From assembly GCF_042408735.1 (NCBI RefSeq), contig NZ_JBHOQV010000123.1, positions 1-64,000 on the forward strand: DNA of 64,000 nucleotides, given 5' to 3'. The position numbers and the translations under genes were made by a program. Source of the DNA: Thermogemmatispora sp042408735. GTDB taxonomy: Bacteria > Chloroflexota > Ktedonobacteria > Ktedonobacterales > Ktedonobacteraceae. Each line of letters begins with the position of its first letter. Position 1 is the first letter of the stretch. Positions 1-8,635 of this stretch are shown piece after piece. Under the pieces are notes generated by a model that saw nothing but the letters and a program-made list of their open reading frames with translations, had not been told where the DNA came from and searched no databases.

Positions 1-1
1 T

Positions 2-319
2 CAACGTGGCTCTTCCTCTTTCCATCAACCCTTAGAGCAGCTGTTACCTTCCGCGTTGCTGGAAACGGCGGCCCGAGCGCAAAGGCGCGTCGAGGCGGCG
101 TCTCCGCTCGATGGAGCAGGACTGATCAAAGCGGCCACCCAATGTGCAACCCGCTTGAAGCGCATGCGGCTGATGCAGCTCAATACGGAGCTGCGCTATT
201 TGATCCAGGAGGCCCGGGAAACGGGGGACCTGACCGCAGTGCACGAGCTGGAGCGTCAGCTGCAGGAAATCCACCGGCAGATCCGCGAGATTCACGTGAA
301 GACGAATCTGCAGGGATGA
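2..319 (+). CDS. dnaG: DNA primase, C-terminal fragment (5' end outside window)
   Basis: The frame is open from the first bases of the window to TGA at 317-319, so only about 105 C-terminal residues are seen. They are helical and charged, with leucine/arginine-rich heptads (for example RLKRMRLMQLNTELRYLIQE and ELERQLQEIHRQIREI), like the helicase-binding C-terminal domain of DnaG. In the family this domain contacts the replicative helicase while the upstream zinc and TOPRIM domains make primers. The call rests on this tail plus position: the gene ends 182 bp upstream of rpoD in the same direction, the classical dnaG-rpoD order. The catalytic domains are not in view, so another helical-tail protein cannot be fully excluded. 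Confidence 0.68.
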   Translation, partial: QRGSSSFHQPLEQLLPSALLETAARAQRRVEAASPLDGAGLIKAATQCATRLKRMRLMQLNTELRYLIQEARETGDLTAVHELERQLQEIHRQIREIHVKTNLQG

Positions 320-501
320 AAATCCTCAAGCCCAGATGTTAGATGGGTGAGGTGGGATAGCCTGGGTAGGGGAGTGGGGTGGGCGGGCGGCGATGATCAG
401 CATCGCATAGCGCTATTATCTTACTCTTTATTTTCAGAGAGCAGGGTCAGTCTCTTTATTCGTTATTCATTGCGGACCCGTTTTCTGAAGGGGGAGCCAG
501 A

Positions 502-1755
502 ATGGTGAATCAGAAGCAGGATGTCATGACGAGATCGCGGAATGAAGAGGTGCATACTGAACAATTGAGCGATGTATATGAGCCTTTCGAGGCGGACATG
601 CTCCTCGAAGACTCGCACCGTGTTTTTGACGATATCGATTCACTAGGTCTGCGTGCTACCACCGCTGGTAGCCTTGTCACGGCTGCCGATGACGGTGAGT
701 CATATGACCTGTTCTCCAAGTTACAGGACGAAGAAACCATGGATGCCCTGGATACCAAGGAGCCACCGGCAGACTGGGAACCCGGACCGGAGGACGAGGT
801 CGACGTAGAGGCGATGACCGGGGCCAAGTGGGATGATCTCCAGGACGGCCTTGGAATCGTTGTCGCCGACCTCGAAAATAGCCTCGACGATCCGGTGCGC
901 ATGTACTTGCGCGAGATCGGGCGGGTTCCTCTGCTGACCGCTGAGGAGGAGGTCCGCCTGGCGCGGCTGATGGAGCGGGGCAAGGCTGAGGCTGCCAAGC
1001 CTAACCCGAATCGGCGCATTATCGAGGAGGGTGAGGAGGCTCAGCGGCGCCTGACCGAGGCTAATTTGCGCCTGGTGGTGAGCGTTGCCAAAAAGTACAT
1101 TGGCCGGGGCATGAGCCTGCTGGACCTGATCCAGGAGGGCAATATTGGCCTGATTCGTGCCGTCGAAAAGTTCGACTACACCAAGGGCTACAAGTTCAGT
1201 ACCTACGCCACCTGGTGGATTCGCCAGGCCATTACCCGTGCTATCGCCGATCAGGCTCGCACGATCCGCATCCCGGTTCACATGGTCGAGACCATTAACC
1301 GGCTGATCCGCATTAGTCGCCGCCTCTTGCAGGATCTCGGACGTGAGCCAACTTCGGAGGAAATCGCCGAGCAAATGGACATTAGCCCCGAGAAGGTGCG
1401 TGAGATCATCAAGGTCAGCCAGGAGCCAGTGAGTCTGGAGACGCCGATCGGCGAGGAGGAAGATAGTCACCTGGGTGACTTTATCGAGGATCACACGGCC
1501 CTTGCTCCCGCTGATGCGGCCAGCCATCAGCTCCTGAAGGAGCAGGTTGAGGATGTGCTTGCCAGCCTGACCGAGCGCGAGCGGAAGGTGCTCCAGTTGC
1601 GCTTTGGTCTCGATGACGGTCGGAGCCGTACGCTCGAAGAGGTTGGCAAGGAGTTTCATGTAACGCGCGAGCGCATCCGCCAGATCGAGGCGAAGGCTCT
1701 GCGCAAGCTGCGCCATCCCAGCCGCAGCCGTAAGCTCAAGGATTATCTCGATTAG
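502..1755 (+). CDS. rpoD: RNA polymerase primary sigma factor (SigA/RpoD)
   Basis: A 417-residue sigma-70 factor that directs RNA polymerase to housekeeping promoters. Region 1.2 appears near residues 130-145 (DDPVRMYLREIGRVPLL). The region 2 core holds NLRLVVSVAKKY, GLIRAVEKFDYTKGYKFSTYATWW and IRQAI. Region 3 follows, and region 4 ends in a helix-turn-helix (EVGKEFHVTRERIRQIEAKAL). The first 120 residues are acidic and poorly conserved, as usual for region 1.1. ATG at 502 follows a strong GAAGGGGGAG ribosome site. A perfect terminator sits about 20 bp after the stop, and the gene follows dnaG. All expected regions are present, so this is very probably the essential factor rather than a group 2 paralogue. 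Confidence 0.97.
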   Translation: MVNQKQDVMTRSRNEEVHTEQLSDVYEPFEADMLLEDSHRVFDDIDSLGLRATTAGSLVTAADDGESYDLFSKLQDEETMDALDTKEPPADWEPGPEDEVDVEAMTGAKWDDLQDGLGIVVADLENSLDDPVRMYLREIGRVPLLTAEEEVRLARLMERGKAEAAKPNPNRRIIEEGEEAQRRLTEANLRLVVSVAKKYIGRGMSLLDLIQEGNIGLIRAVEKFDYTKGYKFSTYATWWIRQAITRAIADQARTIRIPVHMVETINRLIRISRRLLQDLGREPTSEEIAEQMDISPEKVREIIKVSQEPVSLETPIGEEEDSHLGDFIEDHTALAPADAASHQLLKEQVEDVLASLTERERKVLQLRFGLDDGRSRTLEEVGKEFHVTRERIRQIEAKALRKLRHPSRSRKLKDYLD

Positions 1756-1775
1756 CTTCTTCCCAAGGTAGCTAT

Positions 1776-1805
1776 GGGGCGCGTTTAACGCGCCCCTACT
1801 TTTTT
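1776..1805 (+). terminator. Intrinsic terminator of rpoD
   Basis: Perfect 8-bp stem GGGGCGCG/CGCGCCCC (1776-1783 with 1789-1796) with a 5-nt loop, followed by TAC and seven T (1799-1805), about 20 bp after the rpoD stop. Confidence 0.9.
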
Positions 1806-1901
1806 GGGTGATGTGGCTGGGCCAGGCCGGTCAGCCTCCGGCCCAGTCCAGCCCGGTCTATTCTATTCCCTCTGCAGCGCTCTTTCTCGCGTGATCCGGT
1901 C

Positions 1902-2933
1902 TTAGCTCACATAGATGCTGCCTTCGATCAAACCCTCCATCTCCCCTTTGGGGTCGCGCATCATCAGTTCCAGGACGGCTTTGTAGGGGTCGTAACTCTC
2001 GAACAGGACGAGGGCGAGCTGCTGGGTAATGGGCATTTCAACACTGTAGCGCTGGGCTAGCTGGAGGGCGGCACGGGTGGTATAGACACCTTCGGCCACG
2101 CTGTGCATGGAGGCCAGGATGTCGTCAAGCTTTTCGCCTGCAGCCAGGCGGCGGCCAAGTTGGTGGTTGCGGCTCAAGGGGCTGGAGCAGGTGGCCACTA
2201 GATCACCTAAGCCTGCCAGGCCGGCAAAGGTCAACGGATGTGCCCCAGCAGCGGTGCCGAGCCGCGTGATCTCTGCCAGACCACGGGTGATGAAGGCGGC
2301 GCGGGCGTTCTCGCCGTAGCCCATGCCGTCATTGATGCCTGCTCCAATGGCGATGATGTTCTTCAAGGCTCCGCCCAGCTCAATCCCGATGATGTCTTGG
2401 GTAGTGTAAACCCGGTAGCGCGCTGTGCTCAGCAGGGTACGCAGGTAGATGGCGGTAGCCCCGTCTTGGGCTGCTACCACGGCAGCTGTGGGTTTCCCCT
2501 CGGCGACTTCGCGCGCGAGGTTGGGACCGCTGAGGGCGGCAAGACGTGCACGAGCCTCCGGTAGCTCTTCGGCCAGCACCTCCGACATACGCTGGAGCGT
2601 GCTGAGCTCGATCCCTTTGCTGGCACTCACGACGATGGCGCCGCGCTCCAGATAGGGGGCTAGCTGCCGCGCGTTTTCGCGCATGCGCTGTGAGGGTGTG
2701 ACCAGGATGATGACGTCGCGATGGCGAACGGCTTTTTCCAAATCGGCGGTGACTCCTAGATGCTCGGGAAAGCGAAAGCCGGGCAGGAAGAGTCTATTTT
2801 CACGCAGACGCGCCATGTCGGCGGCCCGCTCGGGTCGATGCTCCCAGAGGACCGTATCGATCCCTTTGTCGGCCAGCAAAAGCGCCAGCGTGGTTCCCCA
2901 GGCACCACTGCCAATCACTGCAACGGATGCCAT
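1902..2933 (-). CDS. gpsA: Glycerol-3-phosphate dehydrogenase [NAD(P)+]
   Basis: A 343-residue cytosolic enzyme that reduces dihydroxyacetone phosphate to sn-glycerol 3-phosphate, the backbone for phospholipids. The N-terminal Rossmann fold shows VIGSGAWGTTLA at residues 6-17. The middle has the family signatures VSASKGIE and LSGPNLAREV, and the catalytic-lysine segment GALKNIIAIGAG follows. Length is typical. The ATG at 2933 is preceded by a strong AGGAGAGGAGG site, and an extended -10 (TGCTACAAT) lies about 65 bp upstream. It is a single gene convergent with rpoD. Confidence 0.96.
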   Translation of the reverse strand: MASVAVIGSGAWGTTLALLLADKGIDTVLWEHRPERAADMARLRENRLFLPGFRFPEHLGVTADLEKAVRHRDVIILVTPSQRMRENARQLAPYLERGAIVVSASKGIELSTLQRMSEVLAEELPEARARLAALSGPNLAREVAEGKPTAAVVAAQDGATAIYLRTLLSTARYRVYTTQDIIGIELGGALKNIIAIGAGINDGMGYGENARAAFITRGLAEITRLGTAAGAHPLTFAGLAGLGDLVATCSSPLSRNHQLGRRLAAGEKLDDILASMHSVAEGVYTTRAALQLAQRYSVEMPITQQLALVLFESYDPYKAVLELMMRDPKGEMEGLIEGSIYVS

Positions 2934-2998
2934 TGTCCTCCTCTCCTATGCTCGGTTGCCCGCAGGCTCGCTCGCTGAAGGGCTATGGGCTGTCTCTC

Positions 2999-3007
2999 AT
3001 TGTAGCA
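2999..3007 (-). promoter_or_regulatory. Extended -10 promoter of gpsA
   Basis: TGCTACAAT on the minus strand, 66 bp upstream of the gpsA start. No good -35 box is visible. Confidence 0.5.
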
Positions 3008-3111
3008 CAGGGGAGGTGACGGTCAACCTCGTGTCTCTACTGAGGGGCCTGGCTCCCCTCTCTTTCCCACCACTTCCTCCGCCGCGACACCACGCGAGCA
3101 ACTCTCTCTGT

Positions 3112-3714
3112 CTAGCGCTCGCGCTTCCTGGCCCGGCGACCCTCTGCCATGCGTTGCTCGCTTTCTCCGCGCAGAAATGGCCCAATGTCAGCAGATTGAT
3201 GATCACATGAATAATAGTGCTTGAAATAGTGACGCAGCTCTCTCAGAACTTTACTCGTCTCGTCAGGTGAGGCTCCGTGGCGGTAGAGACAGGCTTTCCA
3301 CTGCAGTCGCTGGATATACTTTTTCCCTGGCTCTCCGCATTCTTTACATAGGAGATCTTCGATACATTGGCGAGTACGGATGAGCTGGGCAGCGGCCTCC
3401 TCGACGCGGCTATGCTTCAGCTCAACCAGGCAGATGGTGCGTTCTGGAGAGCCATCCCGGCTGTAGAAGATGAGGCCATCGCAGCGGCGATCGCCGTCTC
3501 TGATGCCCAGGCTGCGGAGCAGCTCACGGGCCTGATCGCTACCGTCGTCGAGCTGGAAACAGAGAATGACCTCGCCGGCGTAAGGGTCGTCCAGATGGCC
3601 AAAGTTGGCTTTCGCCTTCTGATTTTTAGGTGCGATGACGACCTTGTCTCCCTTTTCGCCGTTGATACATTTTGAAGAGTTTGCGCCGATGAGCAGCAGA
3701 CGTGTCAGCGGCAT
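3112..3714 (-). CDS. Hypothetical protein with a PD-(D/E)XK nuclease-like motif, partner of the AAA ATPase
   Basis: 200 residues, no confident family. The core reads CDGLIFYSRDG (D79) followed 19 residues later by CLVELKHSR (E98, K100) and a helix with glutamines (AAAQLIRTRQ). This D...ExK...Q spacing is that of PD-(D/E)XK nuclease folds. An N-terminal KGDKVVIAPK stretch and a very basic C-terminus (RRARKRER) could bind nucleic acid. ATG at 3714 follows AGGAAGGAAG. The gene begins 55 bp after the AAA ATPase gene on the same strand, so they are probably co-transcribed. ATPase plus small nuclease pairs are common among phage-defence cassettes, but that role is an inference. It could instead be a nuclease-fold protein without activity. 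Confidence 0.55.
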   Translation of the reverse strand: MPLTRLLLIGANSSKCINGEKGDKVVIAPKNQKAKANFGHLDDPYAGEVILCFQLDDGSDQARELLRSLGIRDGDRRCDGLIFYSRDGSPERTICLVELKHSRVEEAAAQLIRTRQCIEDLLCKECGEPGKKYIQRLQWKACLYRHGASPDETSKVLRELRHYFKHYYSCDHQSADIGPFLRGESEQRMAEGRRARKRER

Positions 3715-3769
3715 AGCGTGTCAGCTTCCTTCCTGCTGAACTGAAGGGTGATCTTTTTCTCCCTTACCC

Positions 3770-5242
3770 TTAATCGGCCACTTCGAAGTGGATGCGCTCG
3801 ACGAGGCGCGTCACTTCGCTAAAGGTGCGCCAATGAATGATGCCCTCTTCATCGAGGATATTGACAGCCTCGCCATCGTCGCGGATGTGGTAGACGGCGA
3901 CCTGATTCTGAGCGAGAAAGGCCTCTTTGCGCTGAAGGAAAAAGAGCGAGGCCAGCTCATCGTGACGCTCCTGCGGGTGTCTGGCGGCGGCCAGCAGATT
4001 GATCAAGTGATCAATCATATAGGTGCTGTGAGTAGTTATCATGATCTGCAAGCCGGCATTCACCAGCATAGCCAGCAGCTCGATCATTTTGACCTGAGCT
4101 TCCGGGTGGAGGTTCATTTCCGGCTCATCAATGACGAGCAGCTCGCCCGGGCGAGCCAGATAGCGCAGATAGAGGGCCAGCGAAGAAAGCTCCTTCACCA
4201 TCGAGGAGGAGACGGATAATTCCAGCTCTGTTCGGGGCGTCGGCTCAGGAGAGGCGGCCATTGGGATAGGGCAAAACAGAATCTCGCGCGCCGTGCCGGC
4301 TTCGGCGGGGGTAAAGTCGAGTGTTCCCTCCAGAATCTCCTCTTGCAGAAGAGCGCCCAACTCCAAGTAAGGGCTGCGACTGGCTGCAGCCTGGTCCTCT
4401 ACCTGGCTCAGACTCAGGCTACTCTGGCGATGGAAGCGCCAGACGATCTCGACGAAGTCGGCGATGGGCACAGGCACGAGACGCGGCTGTTGCTCTGAGA
4501 GGGCTGTCAGCAAGCGCTCCAATAAACCTCTGGTATCGGTTGTCCGGTGGCCTCGTTTGTTCCTCACTGAAGGAGGTAAAGAGATAAAGCGCTCGTAGAT
4601 AATGCTGCTGCGCTCGGTCGGGAAATAGCTGATATTGCGCCAGAAGGCCTGGAGGATCTCGCGGAAGACGATGCCATTCACGAAGCCCGCGATTTCTCGA
4701 CGGGGAAGGCGCTCGCTCACATTCTGGCCTGGGTAGAAATAGAGGCGGGCCTCTCCACTCTCCTTCAAGGCTTTCAAGGGGGCATCCTCCTTGTCTCCCC
4801 CGATATAATCGCTGACGCTGGCCAGGAGCAGCCTTCGAAGGAGCTCCGGCTTAAATGCTGCGATATCGATGCTGAGAGTCAACTCCTCGAAACGCGCGTG
4901 GTCGCTGCCCAAGAAGAGCGGCAGCCATTCCGGTACCCCCAGGAGCAGGTCGTTGAGGAAACGCTCGGCGTGCTCCTCGGCGAAGTCCAGCAGATCGAGG
5001 AACCCACTGCTCTGCTCGGCAACGCGCCGTACCAACTGATCGAGAGGGCGATACTTCTGGCGCGTCTGCCCACTCAAGTAGGCGCTGAGGTAGCGGCTCC
5101 AGCTATAGCGCCCGAGGGAGCCTGCAATCGTATAGGCCAGCCAGGTTTTACCCGTATTGTTCTTCCCGACAAAGACCGTCAGGGGCTTCATGACGATCTC
5201 TGCCCGTCGCAATGGGCCGAGGTTACAAACTGTGATCTGCAT
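3770..5242 (-). CDS. AAA-family ATPase (OLD/SMC-like), probable defence-type protein
   Basis: A 490-residue ABC/SMC-type ATPase. Walker A is GKNNTGKT (residues 26-33), right after the N-terminal strand typical of the AAA_15/OLD-like group. A signature-like serine run (SVSSSMVKEL) precedes Walker B LLVIDEPEMNLHPEAQ (D372, E373), and the switch histidine is in ITTHSTYMID. About 330 variable residues separate Walker A and B. No C-terminal TOPRIM nuclease is visible, unlike OLD or GajA proteins, so any nuclease would have to be the downstream small protein. The start ATG at 5242 has GAGGAGGAAGG in front and a consensus extended -10 about 40 bp upstream, so the cassette has its own promoter. Confidence 0.75.
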   Translation of the reverse strand: MQITVCNLGPLRRAEIVMKPLTVFVGKNNTGKTWLAYTIAGSLGRYSWSRYLSAYLSGQTRQKYRPLDQLVRRVAEQSSGFLDLLDFAEEHAERFLNDLLLGVPEWLPLFLGSDHARFEELTLSIDIAAFKPELLRRLLLASVSDYIGGDKEDAPLKALKESGEARLYFYPGQNVSERLPRREIAGFVNGIVFREILQAFWRNISYFPTERSSIIYERFISLPPSVRNKRGHRTTDTRGLLERLLTALSEQQPRLVPVPIADFVEIVWRFHRQSSLSLSQVEDQAAASRSPYLELGALLQEEILEGTLDFTPAEAGTAREILFCPIPMAASPEPTPRTELELSVSSSMVKELSSLALYLRYLARPGELLVIDEPEMNLHPEAQVKMIELLAMLVNAGLQIMITTHSTYMIDHLINLLAAARHPQERHDELASLFFLQRKEAFLAQNQVAVYHIRDDGEAVNILDEEGIIHWRTFSEVTRLVERIHFEVAD

Positions 5243-5280
5243 CGCCTTCCTCCTCGAACGCCCTTCTGATCCTATGAGGA

Positions 5281-5289
5281 ATTATAGCA
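5281..5289 (-). promoter_or_regulatory. Extended -10 promoter of the ATPase/nuclease-like cassette
   Basis: Perfect TGCTATAAT on the minus strand, 39 bp upstream of the ATPase start, in an AT-richer stretch. Confidence 0.6.
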
Positions 5290-5362
5290 CAAAGCAGGCT
5301 CCCTCTGCACCAAGCATGCGCTATTTTAATGATCGATCGCGATCTGAGAGAGAACGGAAGCG

Positions 5363-5947
5363 CTAGCTGTTTTCTGCTGGACTTTTATGCTGGCGCTCTG
5401 GTTTCTGATTGTTCTGATACACCTCGGGCTTCAAGACGCCGATGTAGGGCAGATTGCGGTAGCGTTGGGCATAATCGAGGCCGTAGCCAACCACAAACAG
5501 ATTGGGGATACGAAAGCCGATGTAGGCCAGCTCCAGGGACTTAGCGCGTTCGCGCTCCTTGTACAGCAAGGTACAGACGCGCAGGCTCAGTGGATGTCGC
5601 TGGCGCAGGAGGTCTAGCATATAATGCAGCGTCAGGCCGCTATCCACGATATCCTCGACAATCAGCACATGCTTCTGATCGATTGGCCCCTCCAGATCCT
5701 TGAGGATACGCACCACACCACTCGACTGCGTGGCATTGCCGTAGCTAGAGACGGCCATATAGTCGATTTCGTGCAGCATATCAATCGCGCGCGAAAGATC
5801 GGCGATGAAGGGAATGGCACCCTTCAGAATTCCCAGGAGCAGCAGGTTCTTCCCCTGGTAATCCTGGGTGATCTGGCGTCCCAGTTCCTTGACTTTCTCC
5901 TCAATCTGCTCCTGAGTAACGAGAATCTCTTCGATATCCTCGTGCAT
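5363..5947 (-). CDS. hpt: Hypoxanthine (guanine) phosphoribosyltransferase
   Basis: 194 residues. It salvages hypoxanthine/guanine to IMP/GMP with PRPP. The PRPP-binding loop VLIVEDIVDSGLTL (residues 94-107), the flexible-loop region MAVSSYGNATQSSG and the C-terminal FVVGYGLDYAQRYRNLPYIG are all canonical. ATG at 5947 is chosen because the protein then has the normal length. The same frame stays open about 210 codons further upstream, but that stretch overlaps tilS in another frame and is low-complexity, so it is not coding. The gene follows tilS by 46 bp on the same strand, the widespread tilS-hpt pairing. Confidence 0.95.
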   Translation of the reverse strand: MHEDIEEILVTQEQIEEKVKELGRQITQDYQGKNLLLLGILKGAIPFIADLSRAIDMLHEIDYMAVSSYGNATQSSGVVRILKDLEGPIDQKHVLIVEDIVDSGLTLHYMLDLLRQRHPLSLRVCTLLYKERERAKSLELAYIGFRIPNLFVVGYGLDYAQRYRNLPYIGVLKPEVYQNNQKPERQHKSPAENS

Positions 5948-5993
5948 AGTTTTTCCCTTCCCGAAGAATAGCAATGAAAAAGCGCTGCTCGCC

Positions 5994-7481
5994 CTAGCGG
6001 CTGATGCTGAGCTGGACAATGCGGCGGGTAGTACGGCTGAGGCGAACGGACTCAGCCAGGCAGAGGCCAGCGACCCAGATGCAGCGCGAGTCGACGAAGA
6101 AGAGCGGGAGCGTATCCCGTTCTGAGCGCGGGACGTGGGCGTCGACAAGTACATCCTGGACCTTACGGCTCTGCTGCATGCCCAGAGGCTGAATACGATC
6201 ACCCGCCCGGCGCGTGCGCACCTGCAACAGTGGGCCAGCGGCCTCGCCGTCGATATATACAAGATAGCGTGTCCGTGGCAGAAGGTGCCAGACCGCTTCC
6301 CAGTCTTCACGCGCCAGCGCCTCCAGTGCTGCCTGCTCGACCTCGGGGGCCAGTGGCATCGCCCGAGCGCGCCAGGGGGTACCGGGAACCTGGCCTTCCC
6401 CTGGAACGGGTAACAGGAGCGTCTCGCCACCTGCAGTGGTCTCAGAGGTCTGCCGACGCAGAGAATGGTGGAAGAGACGCAGCTTTGACCCGCTGATCTG
6501 CAGCTGTAGCTGACCTGGCAGATCCAGCGAGCGCTCGGCCCGCGAGCGCTGGGCCTCCTGCAAGAAGGCTGTAAGCAGAGCATAGTGGCGCGGCTCTAAC
6601 GGGGACTGCCCTCCACAGAGCAGGGCCGTGGCGCGACGAAGCAGGTGACGCTGCAAACTGAGTGGCTGCGCAAGCAGCGCCGGCACAGTCATGGTCACCT
6701 CTTCCGCGCTGGCGCTGGTTACTATTGCCGACCAACTCTGCGAGACACAGCTTTCTATCCATTCCAGGTCGACACGAAGAACCTCAGCGCTACGGCGCAG
6801 CGTTTCGCGGATACCCGAATTCAGTTGTTCAAGGAGCGGTAGCAGCTCATGACGGACACGGTTGCGCAAAAAGCGCGGGTCACGATTACTCTCGTCTTCG
6901 AGGGGCTGGAGGCCCTGCTGCTGGCAGTAGGCCAGAATCTCGGCCCGGCTCACTTCCAGTAAGGGGCGGATGATATCCTGCTGGCGGGGAGCCATACCAA
7001 CCAGTCCCGCCAGGCCACTGCCACGCAGCAGGTGAAGCAGAATCGTTTCCACTTGGTCATCAGCCTGATGGGCAACGGCGATGAGGCGGCCCCGGGCTAC
7101 CTCGCGTAGAAAGGCATAGCGTGCCAAACGAGCGGCCTCCTCAAGCGAGCGTTTCTCTCGTCGCGCCAGGGCCGGGACATCCACGCTACCGATGGTCAAA
7201 GGAATGCCCCATGTAGAGACCAGCCGGGCGACAGAGAGGGCGTCTCGCTCGCTCGCCTCGCCGCGGAGACGGTGGTTAAGGTGGGCGGCCAATAGACGCA
7301 CCGTGGGAAAGGGCCTACCCTCGCCACAGAGCGAGCGCAGCAGGTGAAGCAGACAGAGCGAATCAGCCCCACCCGAGACAGCGACTATGATCTCACTCTG
7401 GGGAGGAAGCAGGCCGTGACGGGCGATGTAGGCGGCCACTCTGTCTGTGAGCATCTCACTGGTTGCTGGCGCAGATCCCAC
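5994..7481 (-). CDS. tilS: tRNA(Ile)-lysidine synthase
   Basis: 495 residues. It attaches lysine to C34 of the minor tRNA-Ile(CAU), converting it to AUA decoding. The N-type PP-loop IVAVSGGADSLCLLHLL is at residues 32-48. The family sequence VAHQADDQVETILLHLLRGSG and the NRDPRFLRNRVRHELLP motif follow, then the C-terminal domain with RTRRAGDRIQPLG. The start is GTG at 7481 with GGAGGTGGAAC directly upstream. An internal ATG nine codons later is possible. It is transcribed with hpt and divergently from def. Confidence 0.95.
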   Translation of the reverse strand: MGSAPATSEMLTDRVAAYIARHGLLPPQSEIIVAVSGGADSLCLLHLLRSLCGEGRPFPTVRLLAAHLNHRLRGEASERDALSVARLVSTWGIPLTIGSVDVPALARREKRSLEEAARLARYAFLREVARGRLIAVAHQADDQVETILLHLLRGSGLAGLVGMAPRQQDIIRPLLEVSRAEILAYCQQQGLQPLEDESNRDPRFLRNRVRHELLPLLEQLNSGIRETLRRSAEVLRVDLEWIESCVSQSWSAIVTSASAEEVTMTVPALLAQPLSLQRHLLRRATALLCGGQSPLEPRHYALLTAFLQEAQRSRAERSLDLPGQLQLQISGSKLRLFHHSLRRQTSETTAGGETLLLPVPGEGQVPGTPWRARAMPLAPEVEQAALEALAREDWEAVWHLLPRTRYLVYIDGEAAGPLLQVRTRRAGDRIQPLGMQQSRKVQDVLVDAHVPRSERDTLPLFFVDSRCIWVAGLCLAESVRLSRTTRRIVQLSISR

Positions 7482-7610
7482 GTTCCACCTCCGCCGTCTA
7501 TGGATAATCGCATGCCCATGTGATAGGATATATACGCAAATTATATAACATTGACTGCCAGACTGTGGCTGTGTGGCAATTCATTCGGGATACGTCTCGG
7601 GAAAAGAGCT

Positions 7611-8114
7611 ATGGCGATTCGCAAGATCATTACGGCTGAAAACCCAATCTTGAGGCAGAAAGCCAAGAAGGTACACCGCTTTGAAGCCTCCATGAAGCGG
7701 CTGGTGGAGGACATGTTTGATACCATGCATGCCGCGCATGGGGTGGGCCTGGCTGCTCCCCAGATCGGCCTGTCGATTCGCGTCTTCGTCGCTGAGTACG
7801 AGGACCACAAAGTGGCGATCTTCAATCCAGAGATCACCAAAGCCGAAGGGGAGACGCTGGGAACAGAGGGATGCCTGAGCATTCCAGGCTACGTCGGAGA
7901 TAACATCAGACGAGCCGAAAAGGTAGTGGTCAAAGGTCAGAACGTCGAGGGCAAACCGATCAAGGTGAGTGCTGAGGGCTGGTTTGCTCGTATTCTGCAG
8001 CATGAGATCGACCACCTGGATGGCATCCTCTTTCTGGACCGTCTCGATCGCCCTGAAGACCTGCGTCCGGCGCGCGAGGGGGAGATCGAGGAGCCGGAAC
8101 CAGAGGTCGTCTAA
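7611..8114 (+). CDS. def: Peptide deformylase
   Basis: 167 residues. It removes the formyl group from nascent proteins at the ribosome exit. The three metal-site motifs are intact: GVGLAAPQIG (44-53), EGCLSIP (C88 ligand) and HEIDHLDG (H131, E132, H135). ATG at 7611 is preferred because of GGGAAAAGAG just upstream and because the homologous N-terminus AIRKIITAENPILRQ starts there. The frame extends 20 codons further upstream without conserved sequence. An acidic C-terminal tail (EIEEPEPEVV) is present. A terminator follows. Confidence 0.96.
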   Translation: MAIRKIITAENPILRQKAKKVHRFEASMKRLVEDMFDTMHAAHGVGLAAPQIGLSIRVFVAEYEDHKVAIFNPEITKAEGETLGTEGCLSIPGYVGDNIRRAEKVVVKGQNVEGKPIKVSAEGWFARILQHEIDHLDGILFLDRLDRPEDLRPAREGEIEEPEPEVV

Positions 8115-8125
8115 GGCCAACGGGA

Positions 8126-8190
8126 GGACCCGCACCAGCAAGGAATAGGGCGTTGCGTTGACGCTGGCGCGGGCCCTTCTTTCACTTTCC
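8126..8190 (+). terminator. Intrinsic terminator of def
   Basis: A 14-bp stem with two mismatches (8126-8139 with 8163-8176), followed by a T-rich run TTCTTTCACTTT. Confidence 0.6.
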
Positions 8191-8266
8191 TGCTCTGCGC
8201 GCTTGTCTCGGCAGGGCTGCCAGCTTCTGTGGTGCGACTCGGGCTGGCTAAAGGAACCCCTGTCGA

Positions 8267-8635
8267 CTAGCCCTGTCGTTGCTGCTTGCGTAACATCGGC
8301 ATCGGTTGCTGGCCTAAAAGGCGCTCGCACTCGCGACAAATGTAGAAGCCTTCCTCTCGCCAGCGCAGCTCGCTCAAGCGATAGTGCAGATAGCAGATGC
8401 CGCAGCGCGTACTATCGGGCTGGCTGGCTATCTGCCGGTCCCGCTCAAACAGGGCGCGTAGTTCTGCAATGAGGCCGTTGAGGTCAAAAGAACCAGCAGA
8501 TCCGCGTCCACTGGCGCTCTGTGACACTGATGCTGGTGTTGCGCCGTTCGTCGTGCGCCCTTCACGCCGATGTGAAAAAGAGCTGCCGCTGGCCGAAGCA
8601 CCATTGCCTGAGCCTGGTATTGGATGGCTGCTCAC
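8267..8635 (-). CDS. Small protein with a C-terminal four-cysteine zinc-ribbon-like site
   Basis: 122 residues, family not recognised. The first 50 residues are Ser/Gly-rich and probably disordered. A short helix (FDLNGLIAELRALFERDRQIA) precedes CGICYLHY and, 22 residues after the first cysteine pair, YICRECERLLG. This CxxC...CxxC arrangement suggests one structural zinc. A minus-strand TATAAT lies 55 bp upstream (8690-8695). Codon use resembles the neighbours. It could bind nucleic acid or protein. Nothing in the context fixes its role. Confidence 0.55.
   Translation of the reverse strand: MSSHPIPGSGNGASASGSSFSHRREGRTTNGATPASVSQSASGRGSAGSFDLNGLIAELRALFERDRQIASQPDSTRCGICYLHYRLSELRWREEGFYICRECERLLGQQPMPMLRKQQRQG

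Noticed and set aside
721..1716. 331-codon open frame antisense to rpoD
   Set aside because: A shadow of GC-rich codon bias in rpoD. No family motif or ribosome site.
5948..6583. N-terminal extension of hpt of about 210 residues
   Set aside because: Overlaps tilS in another frame, is low-complexity, and ATG 5947 gives the normal 194-residue enzyme.
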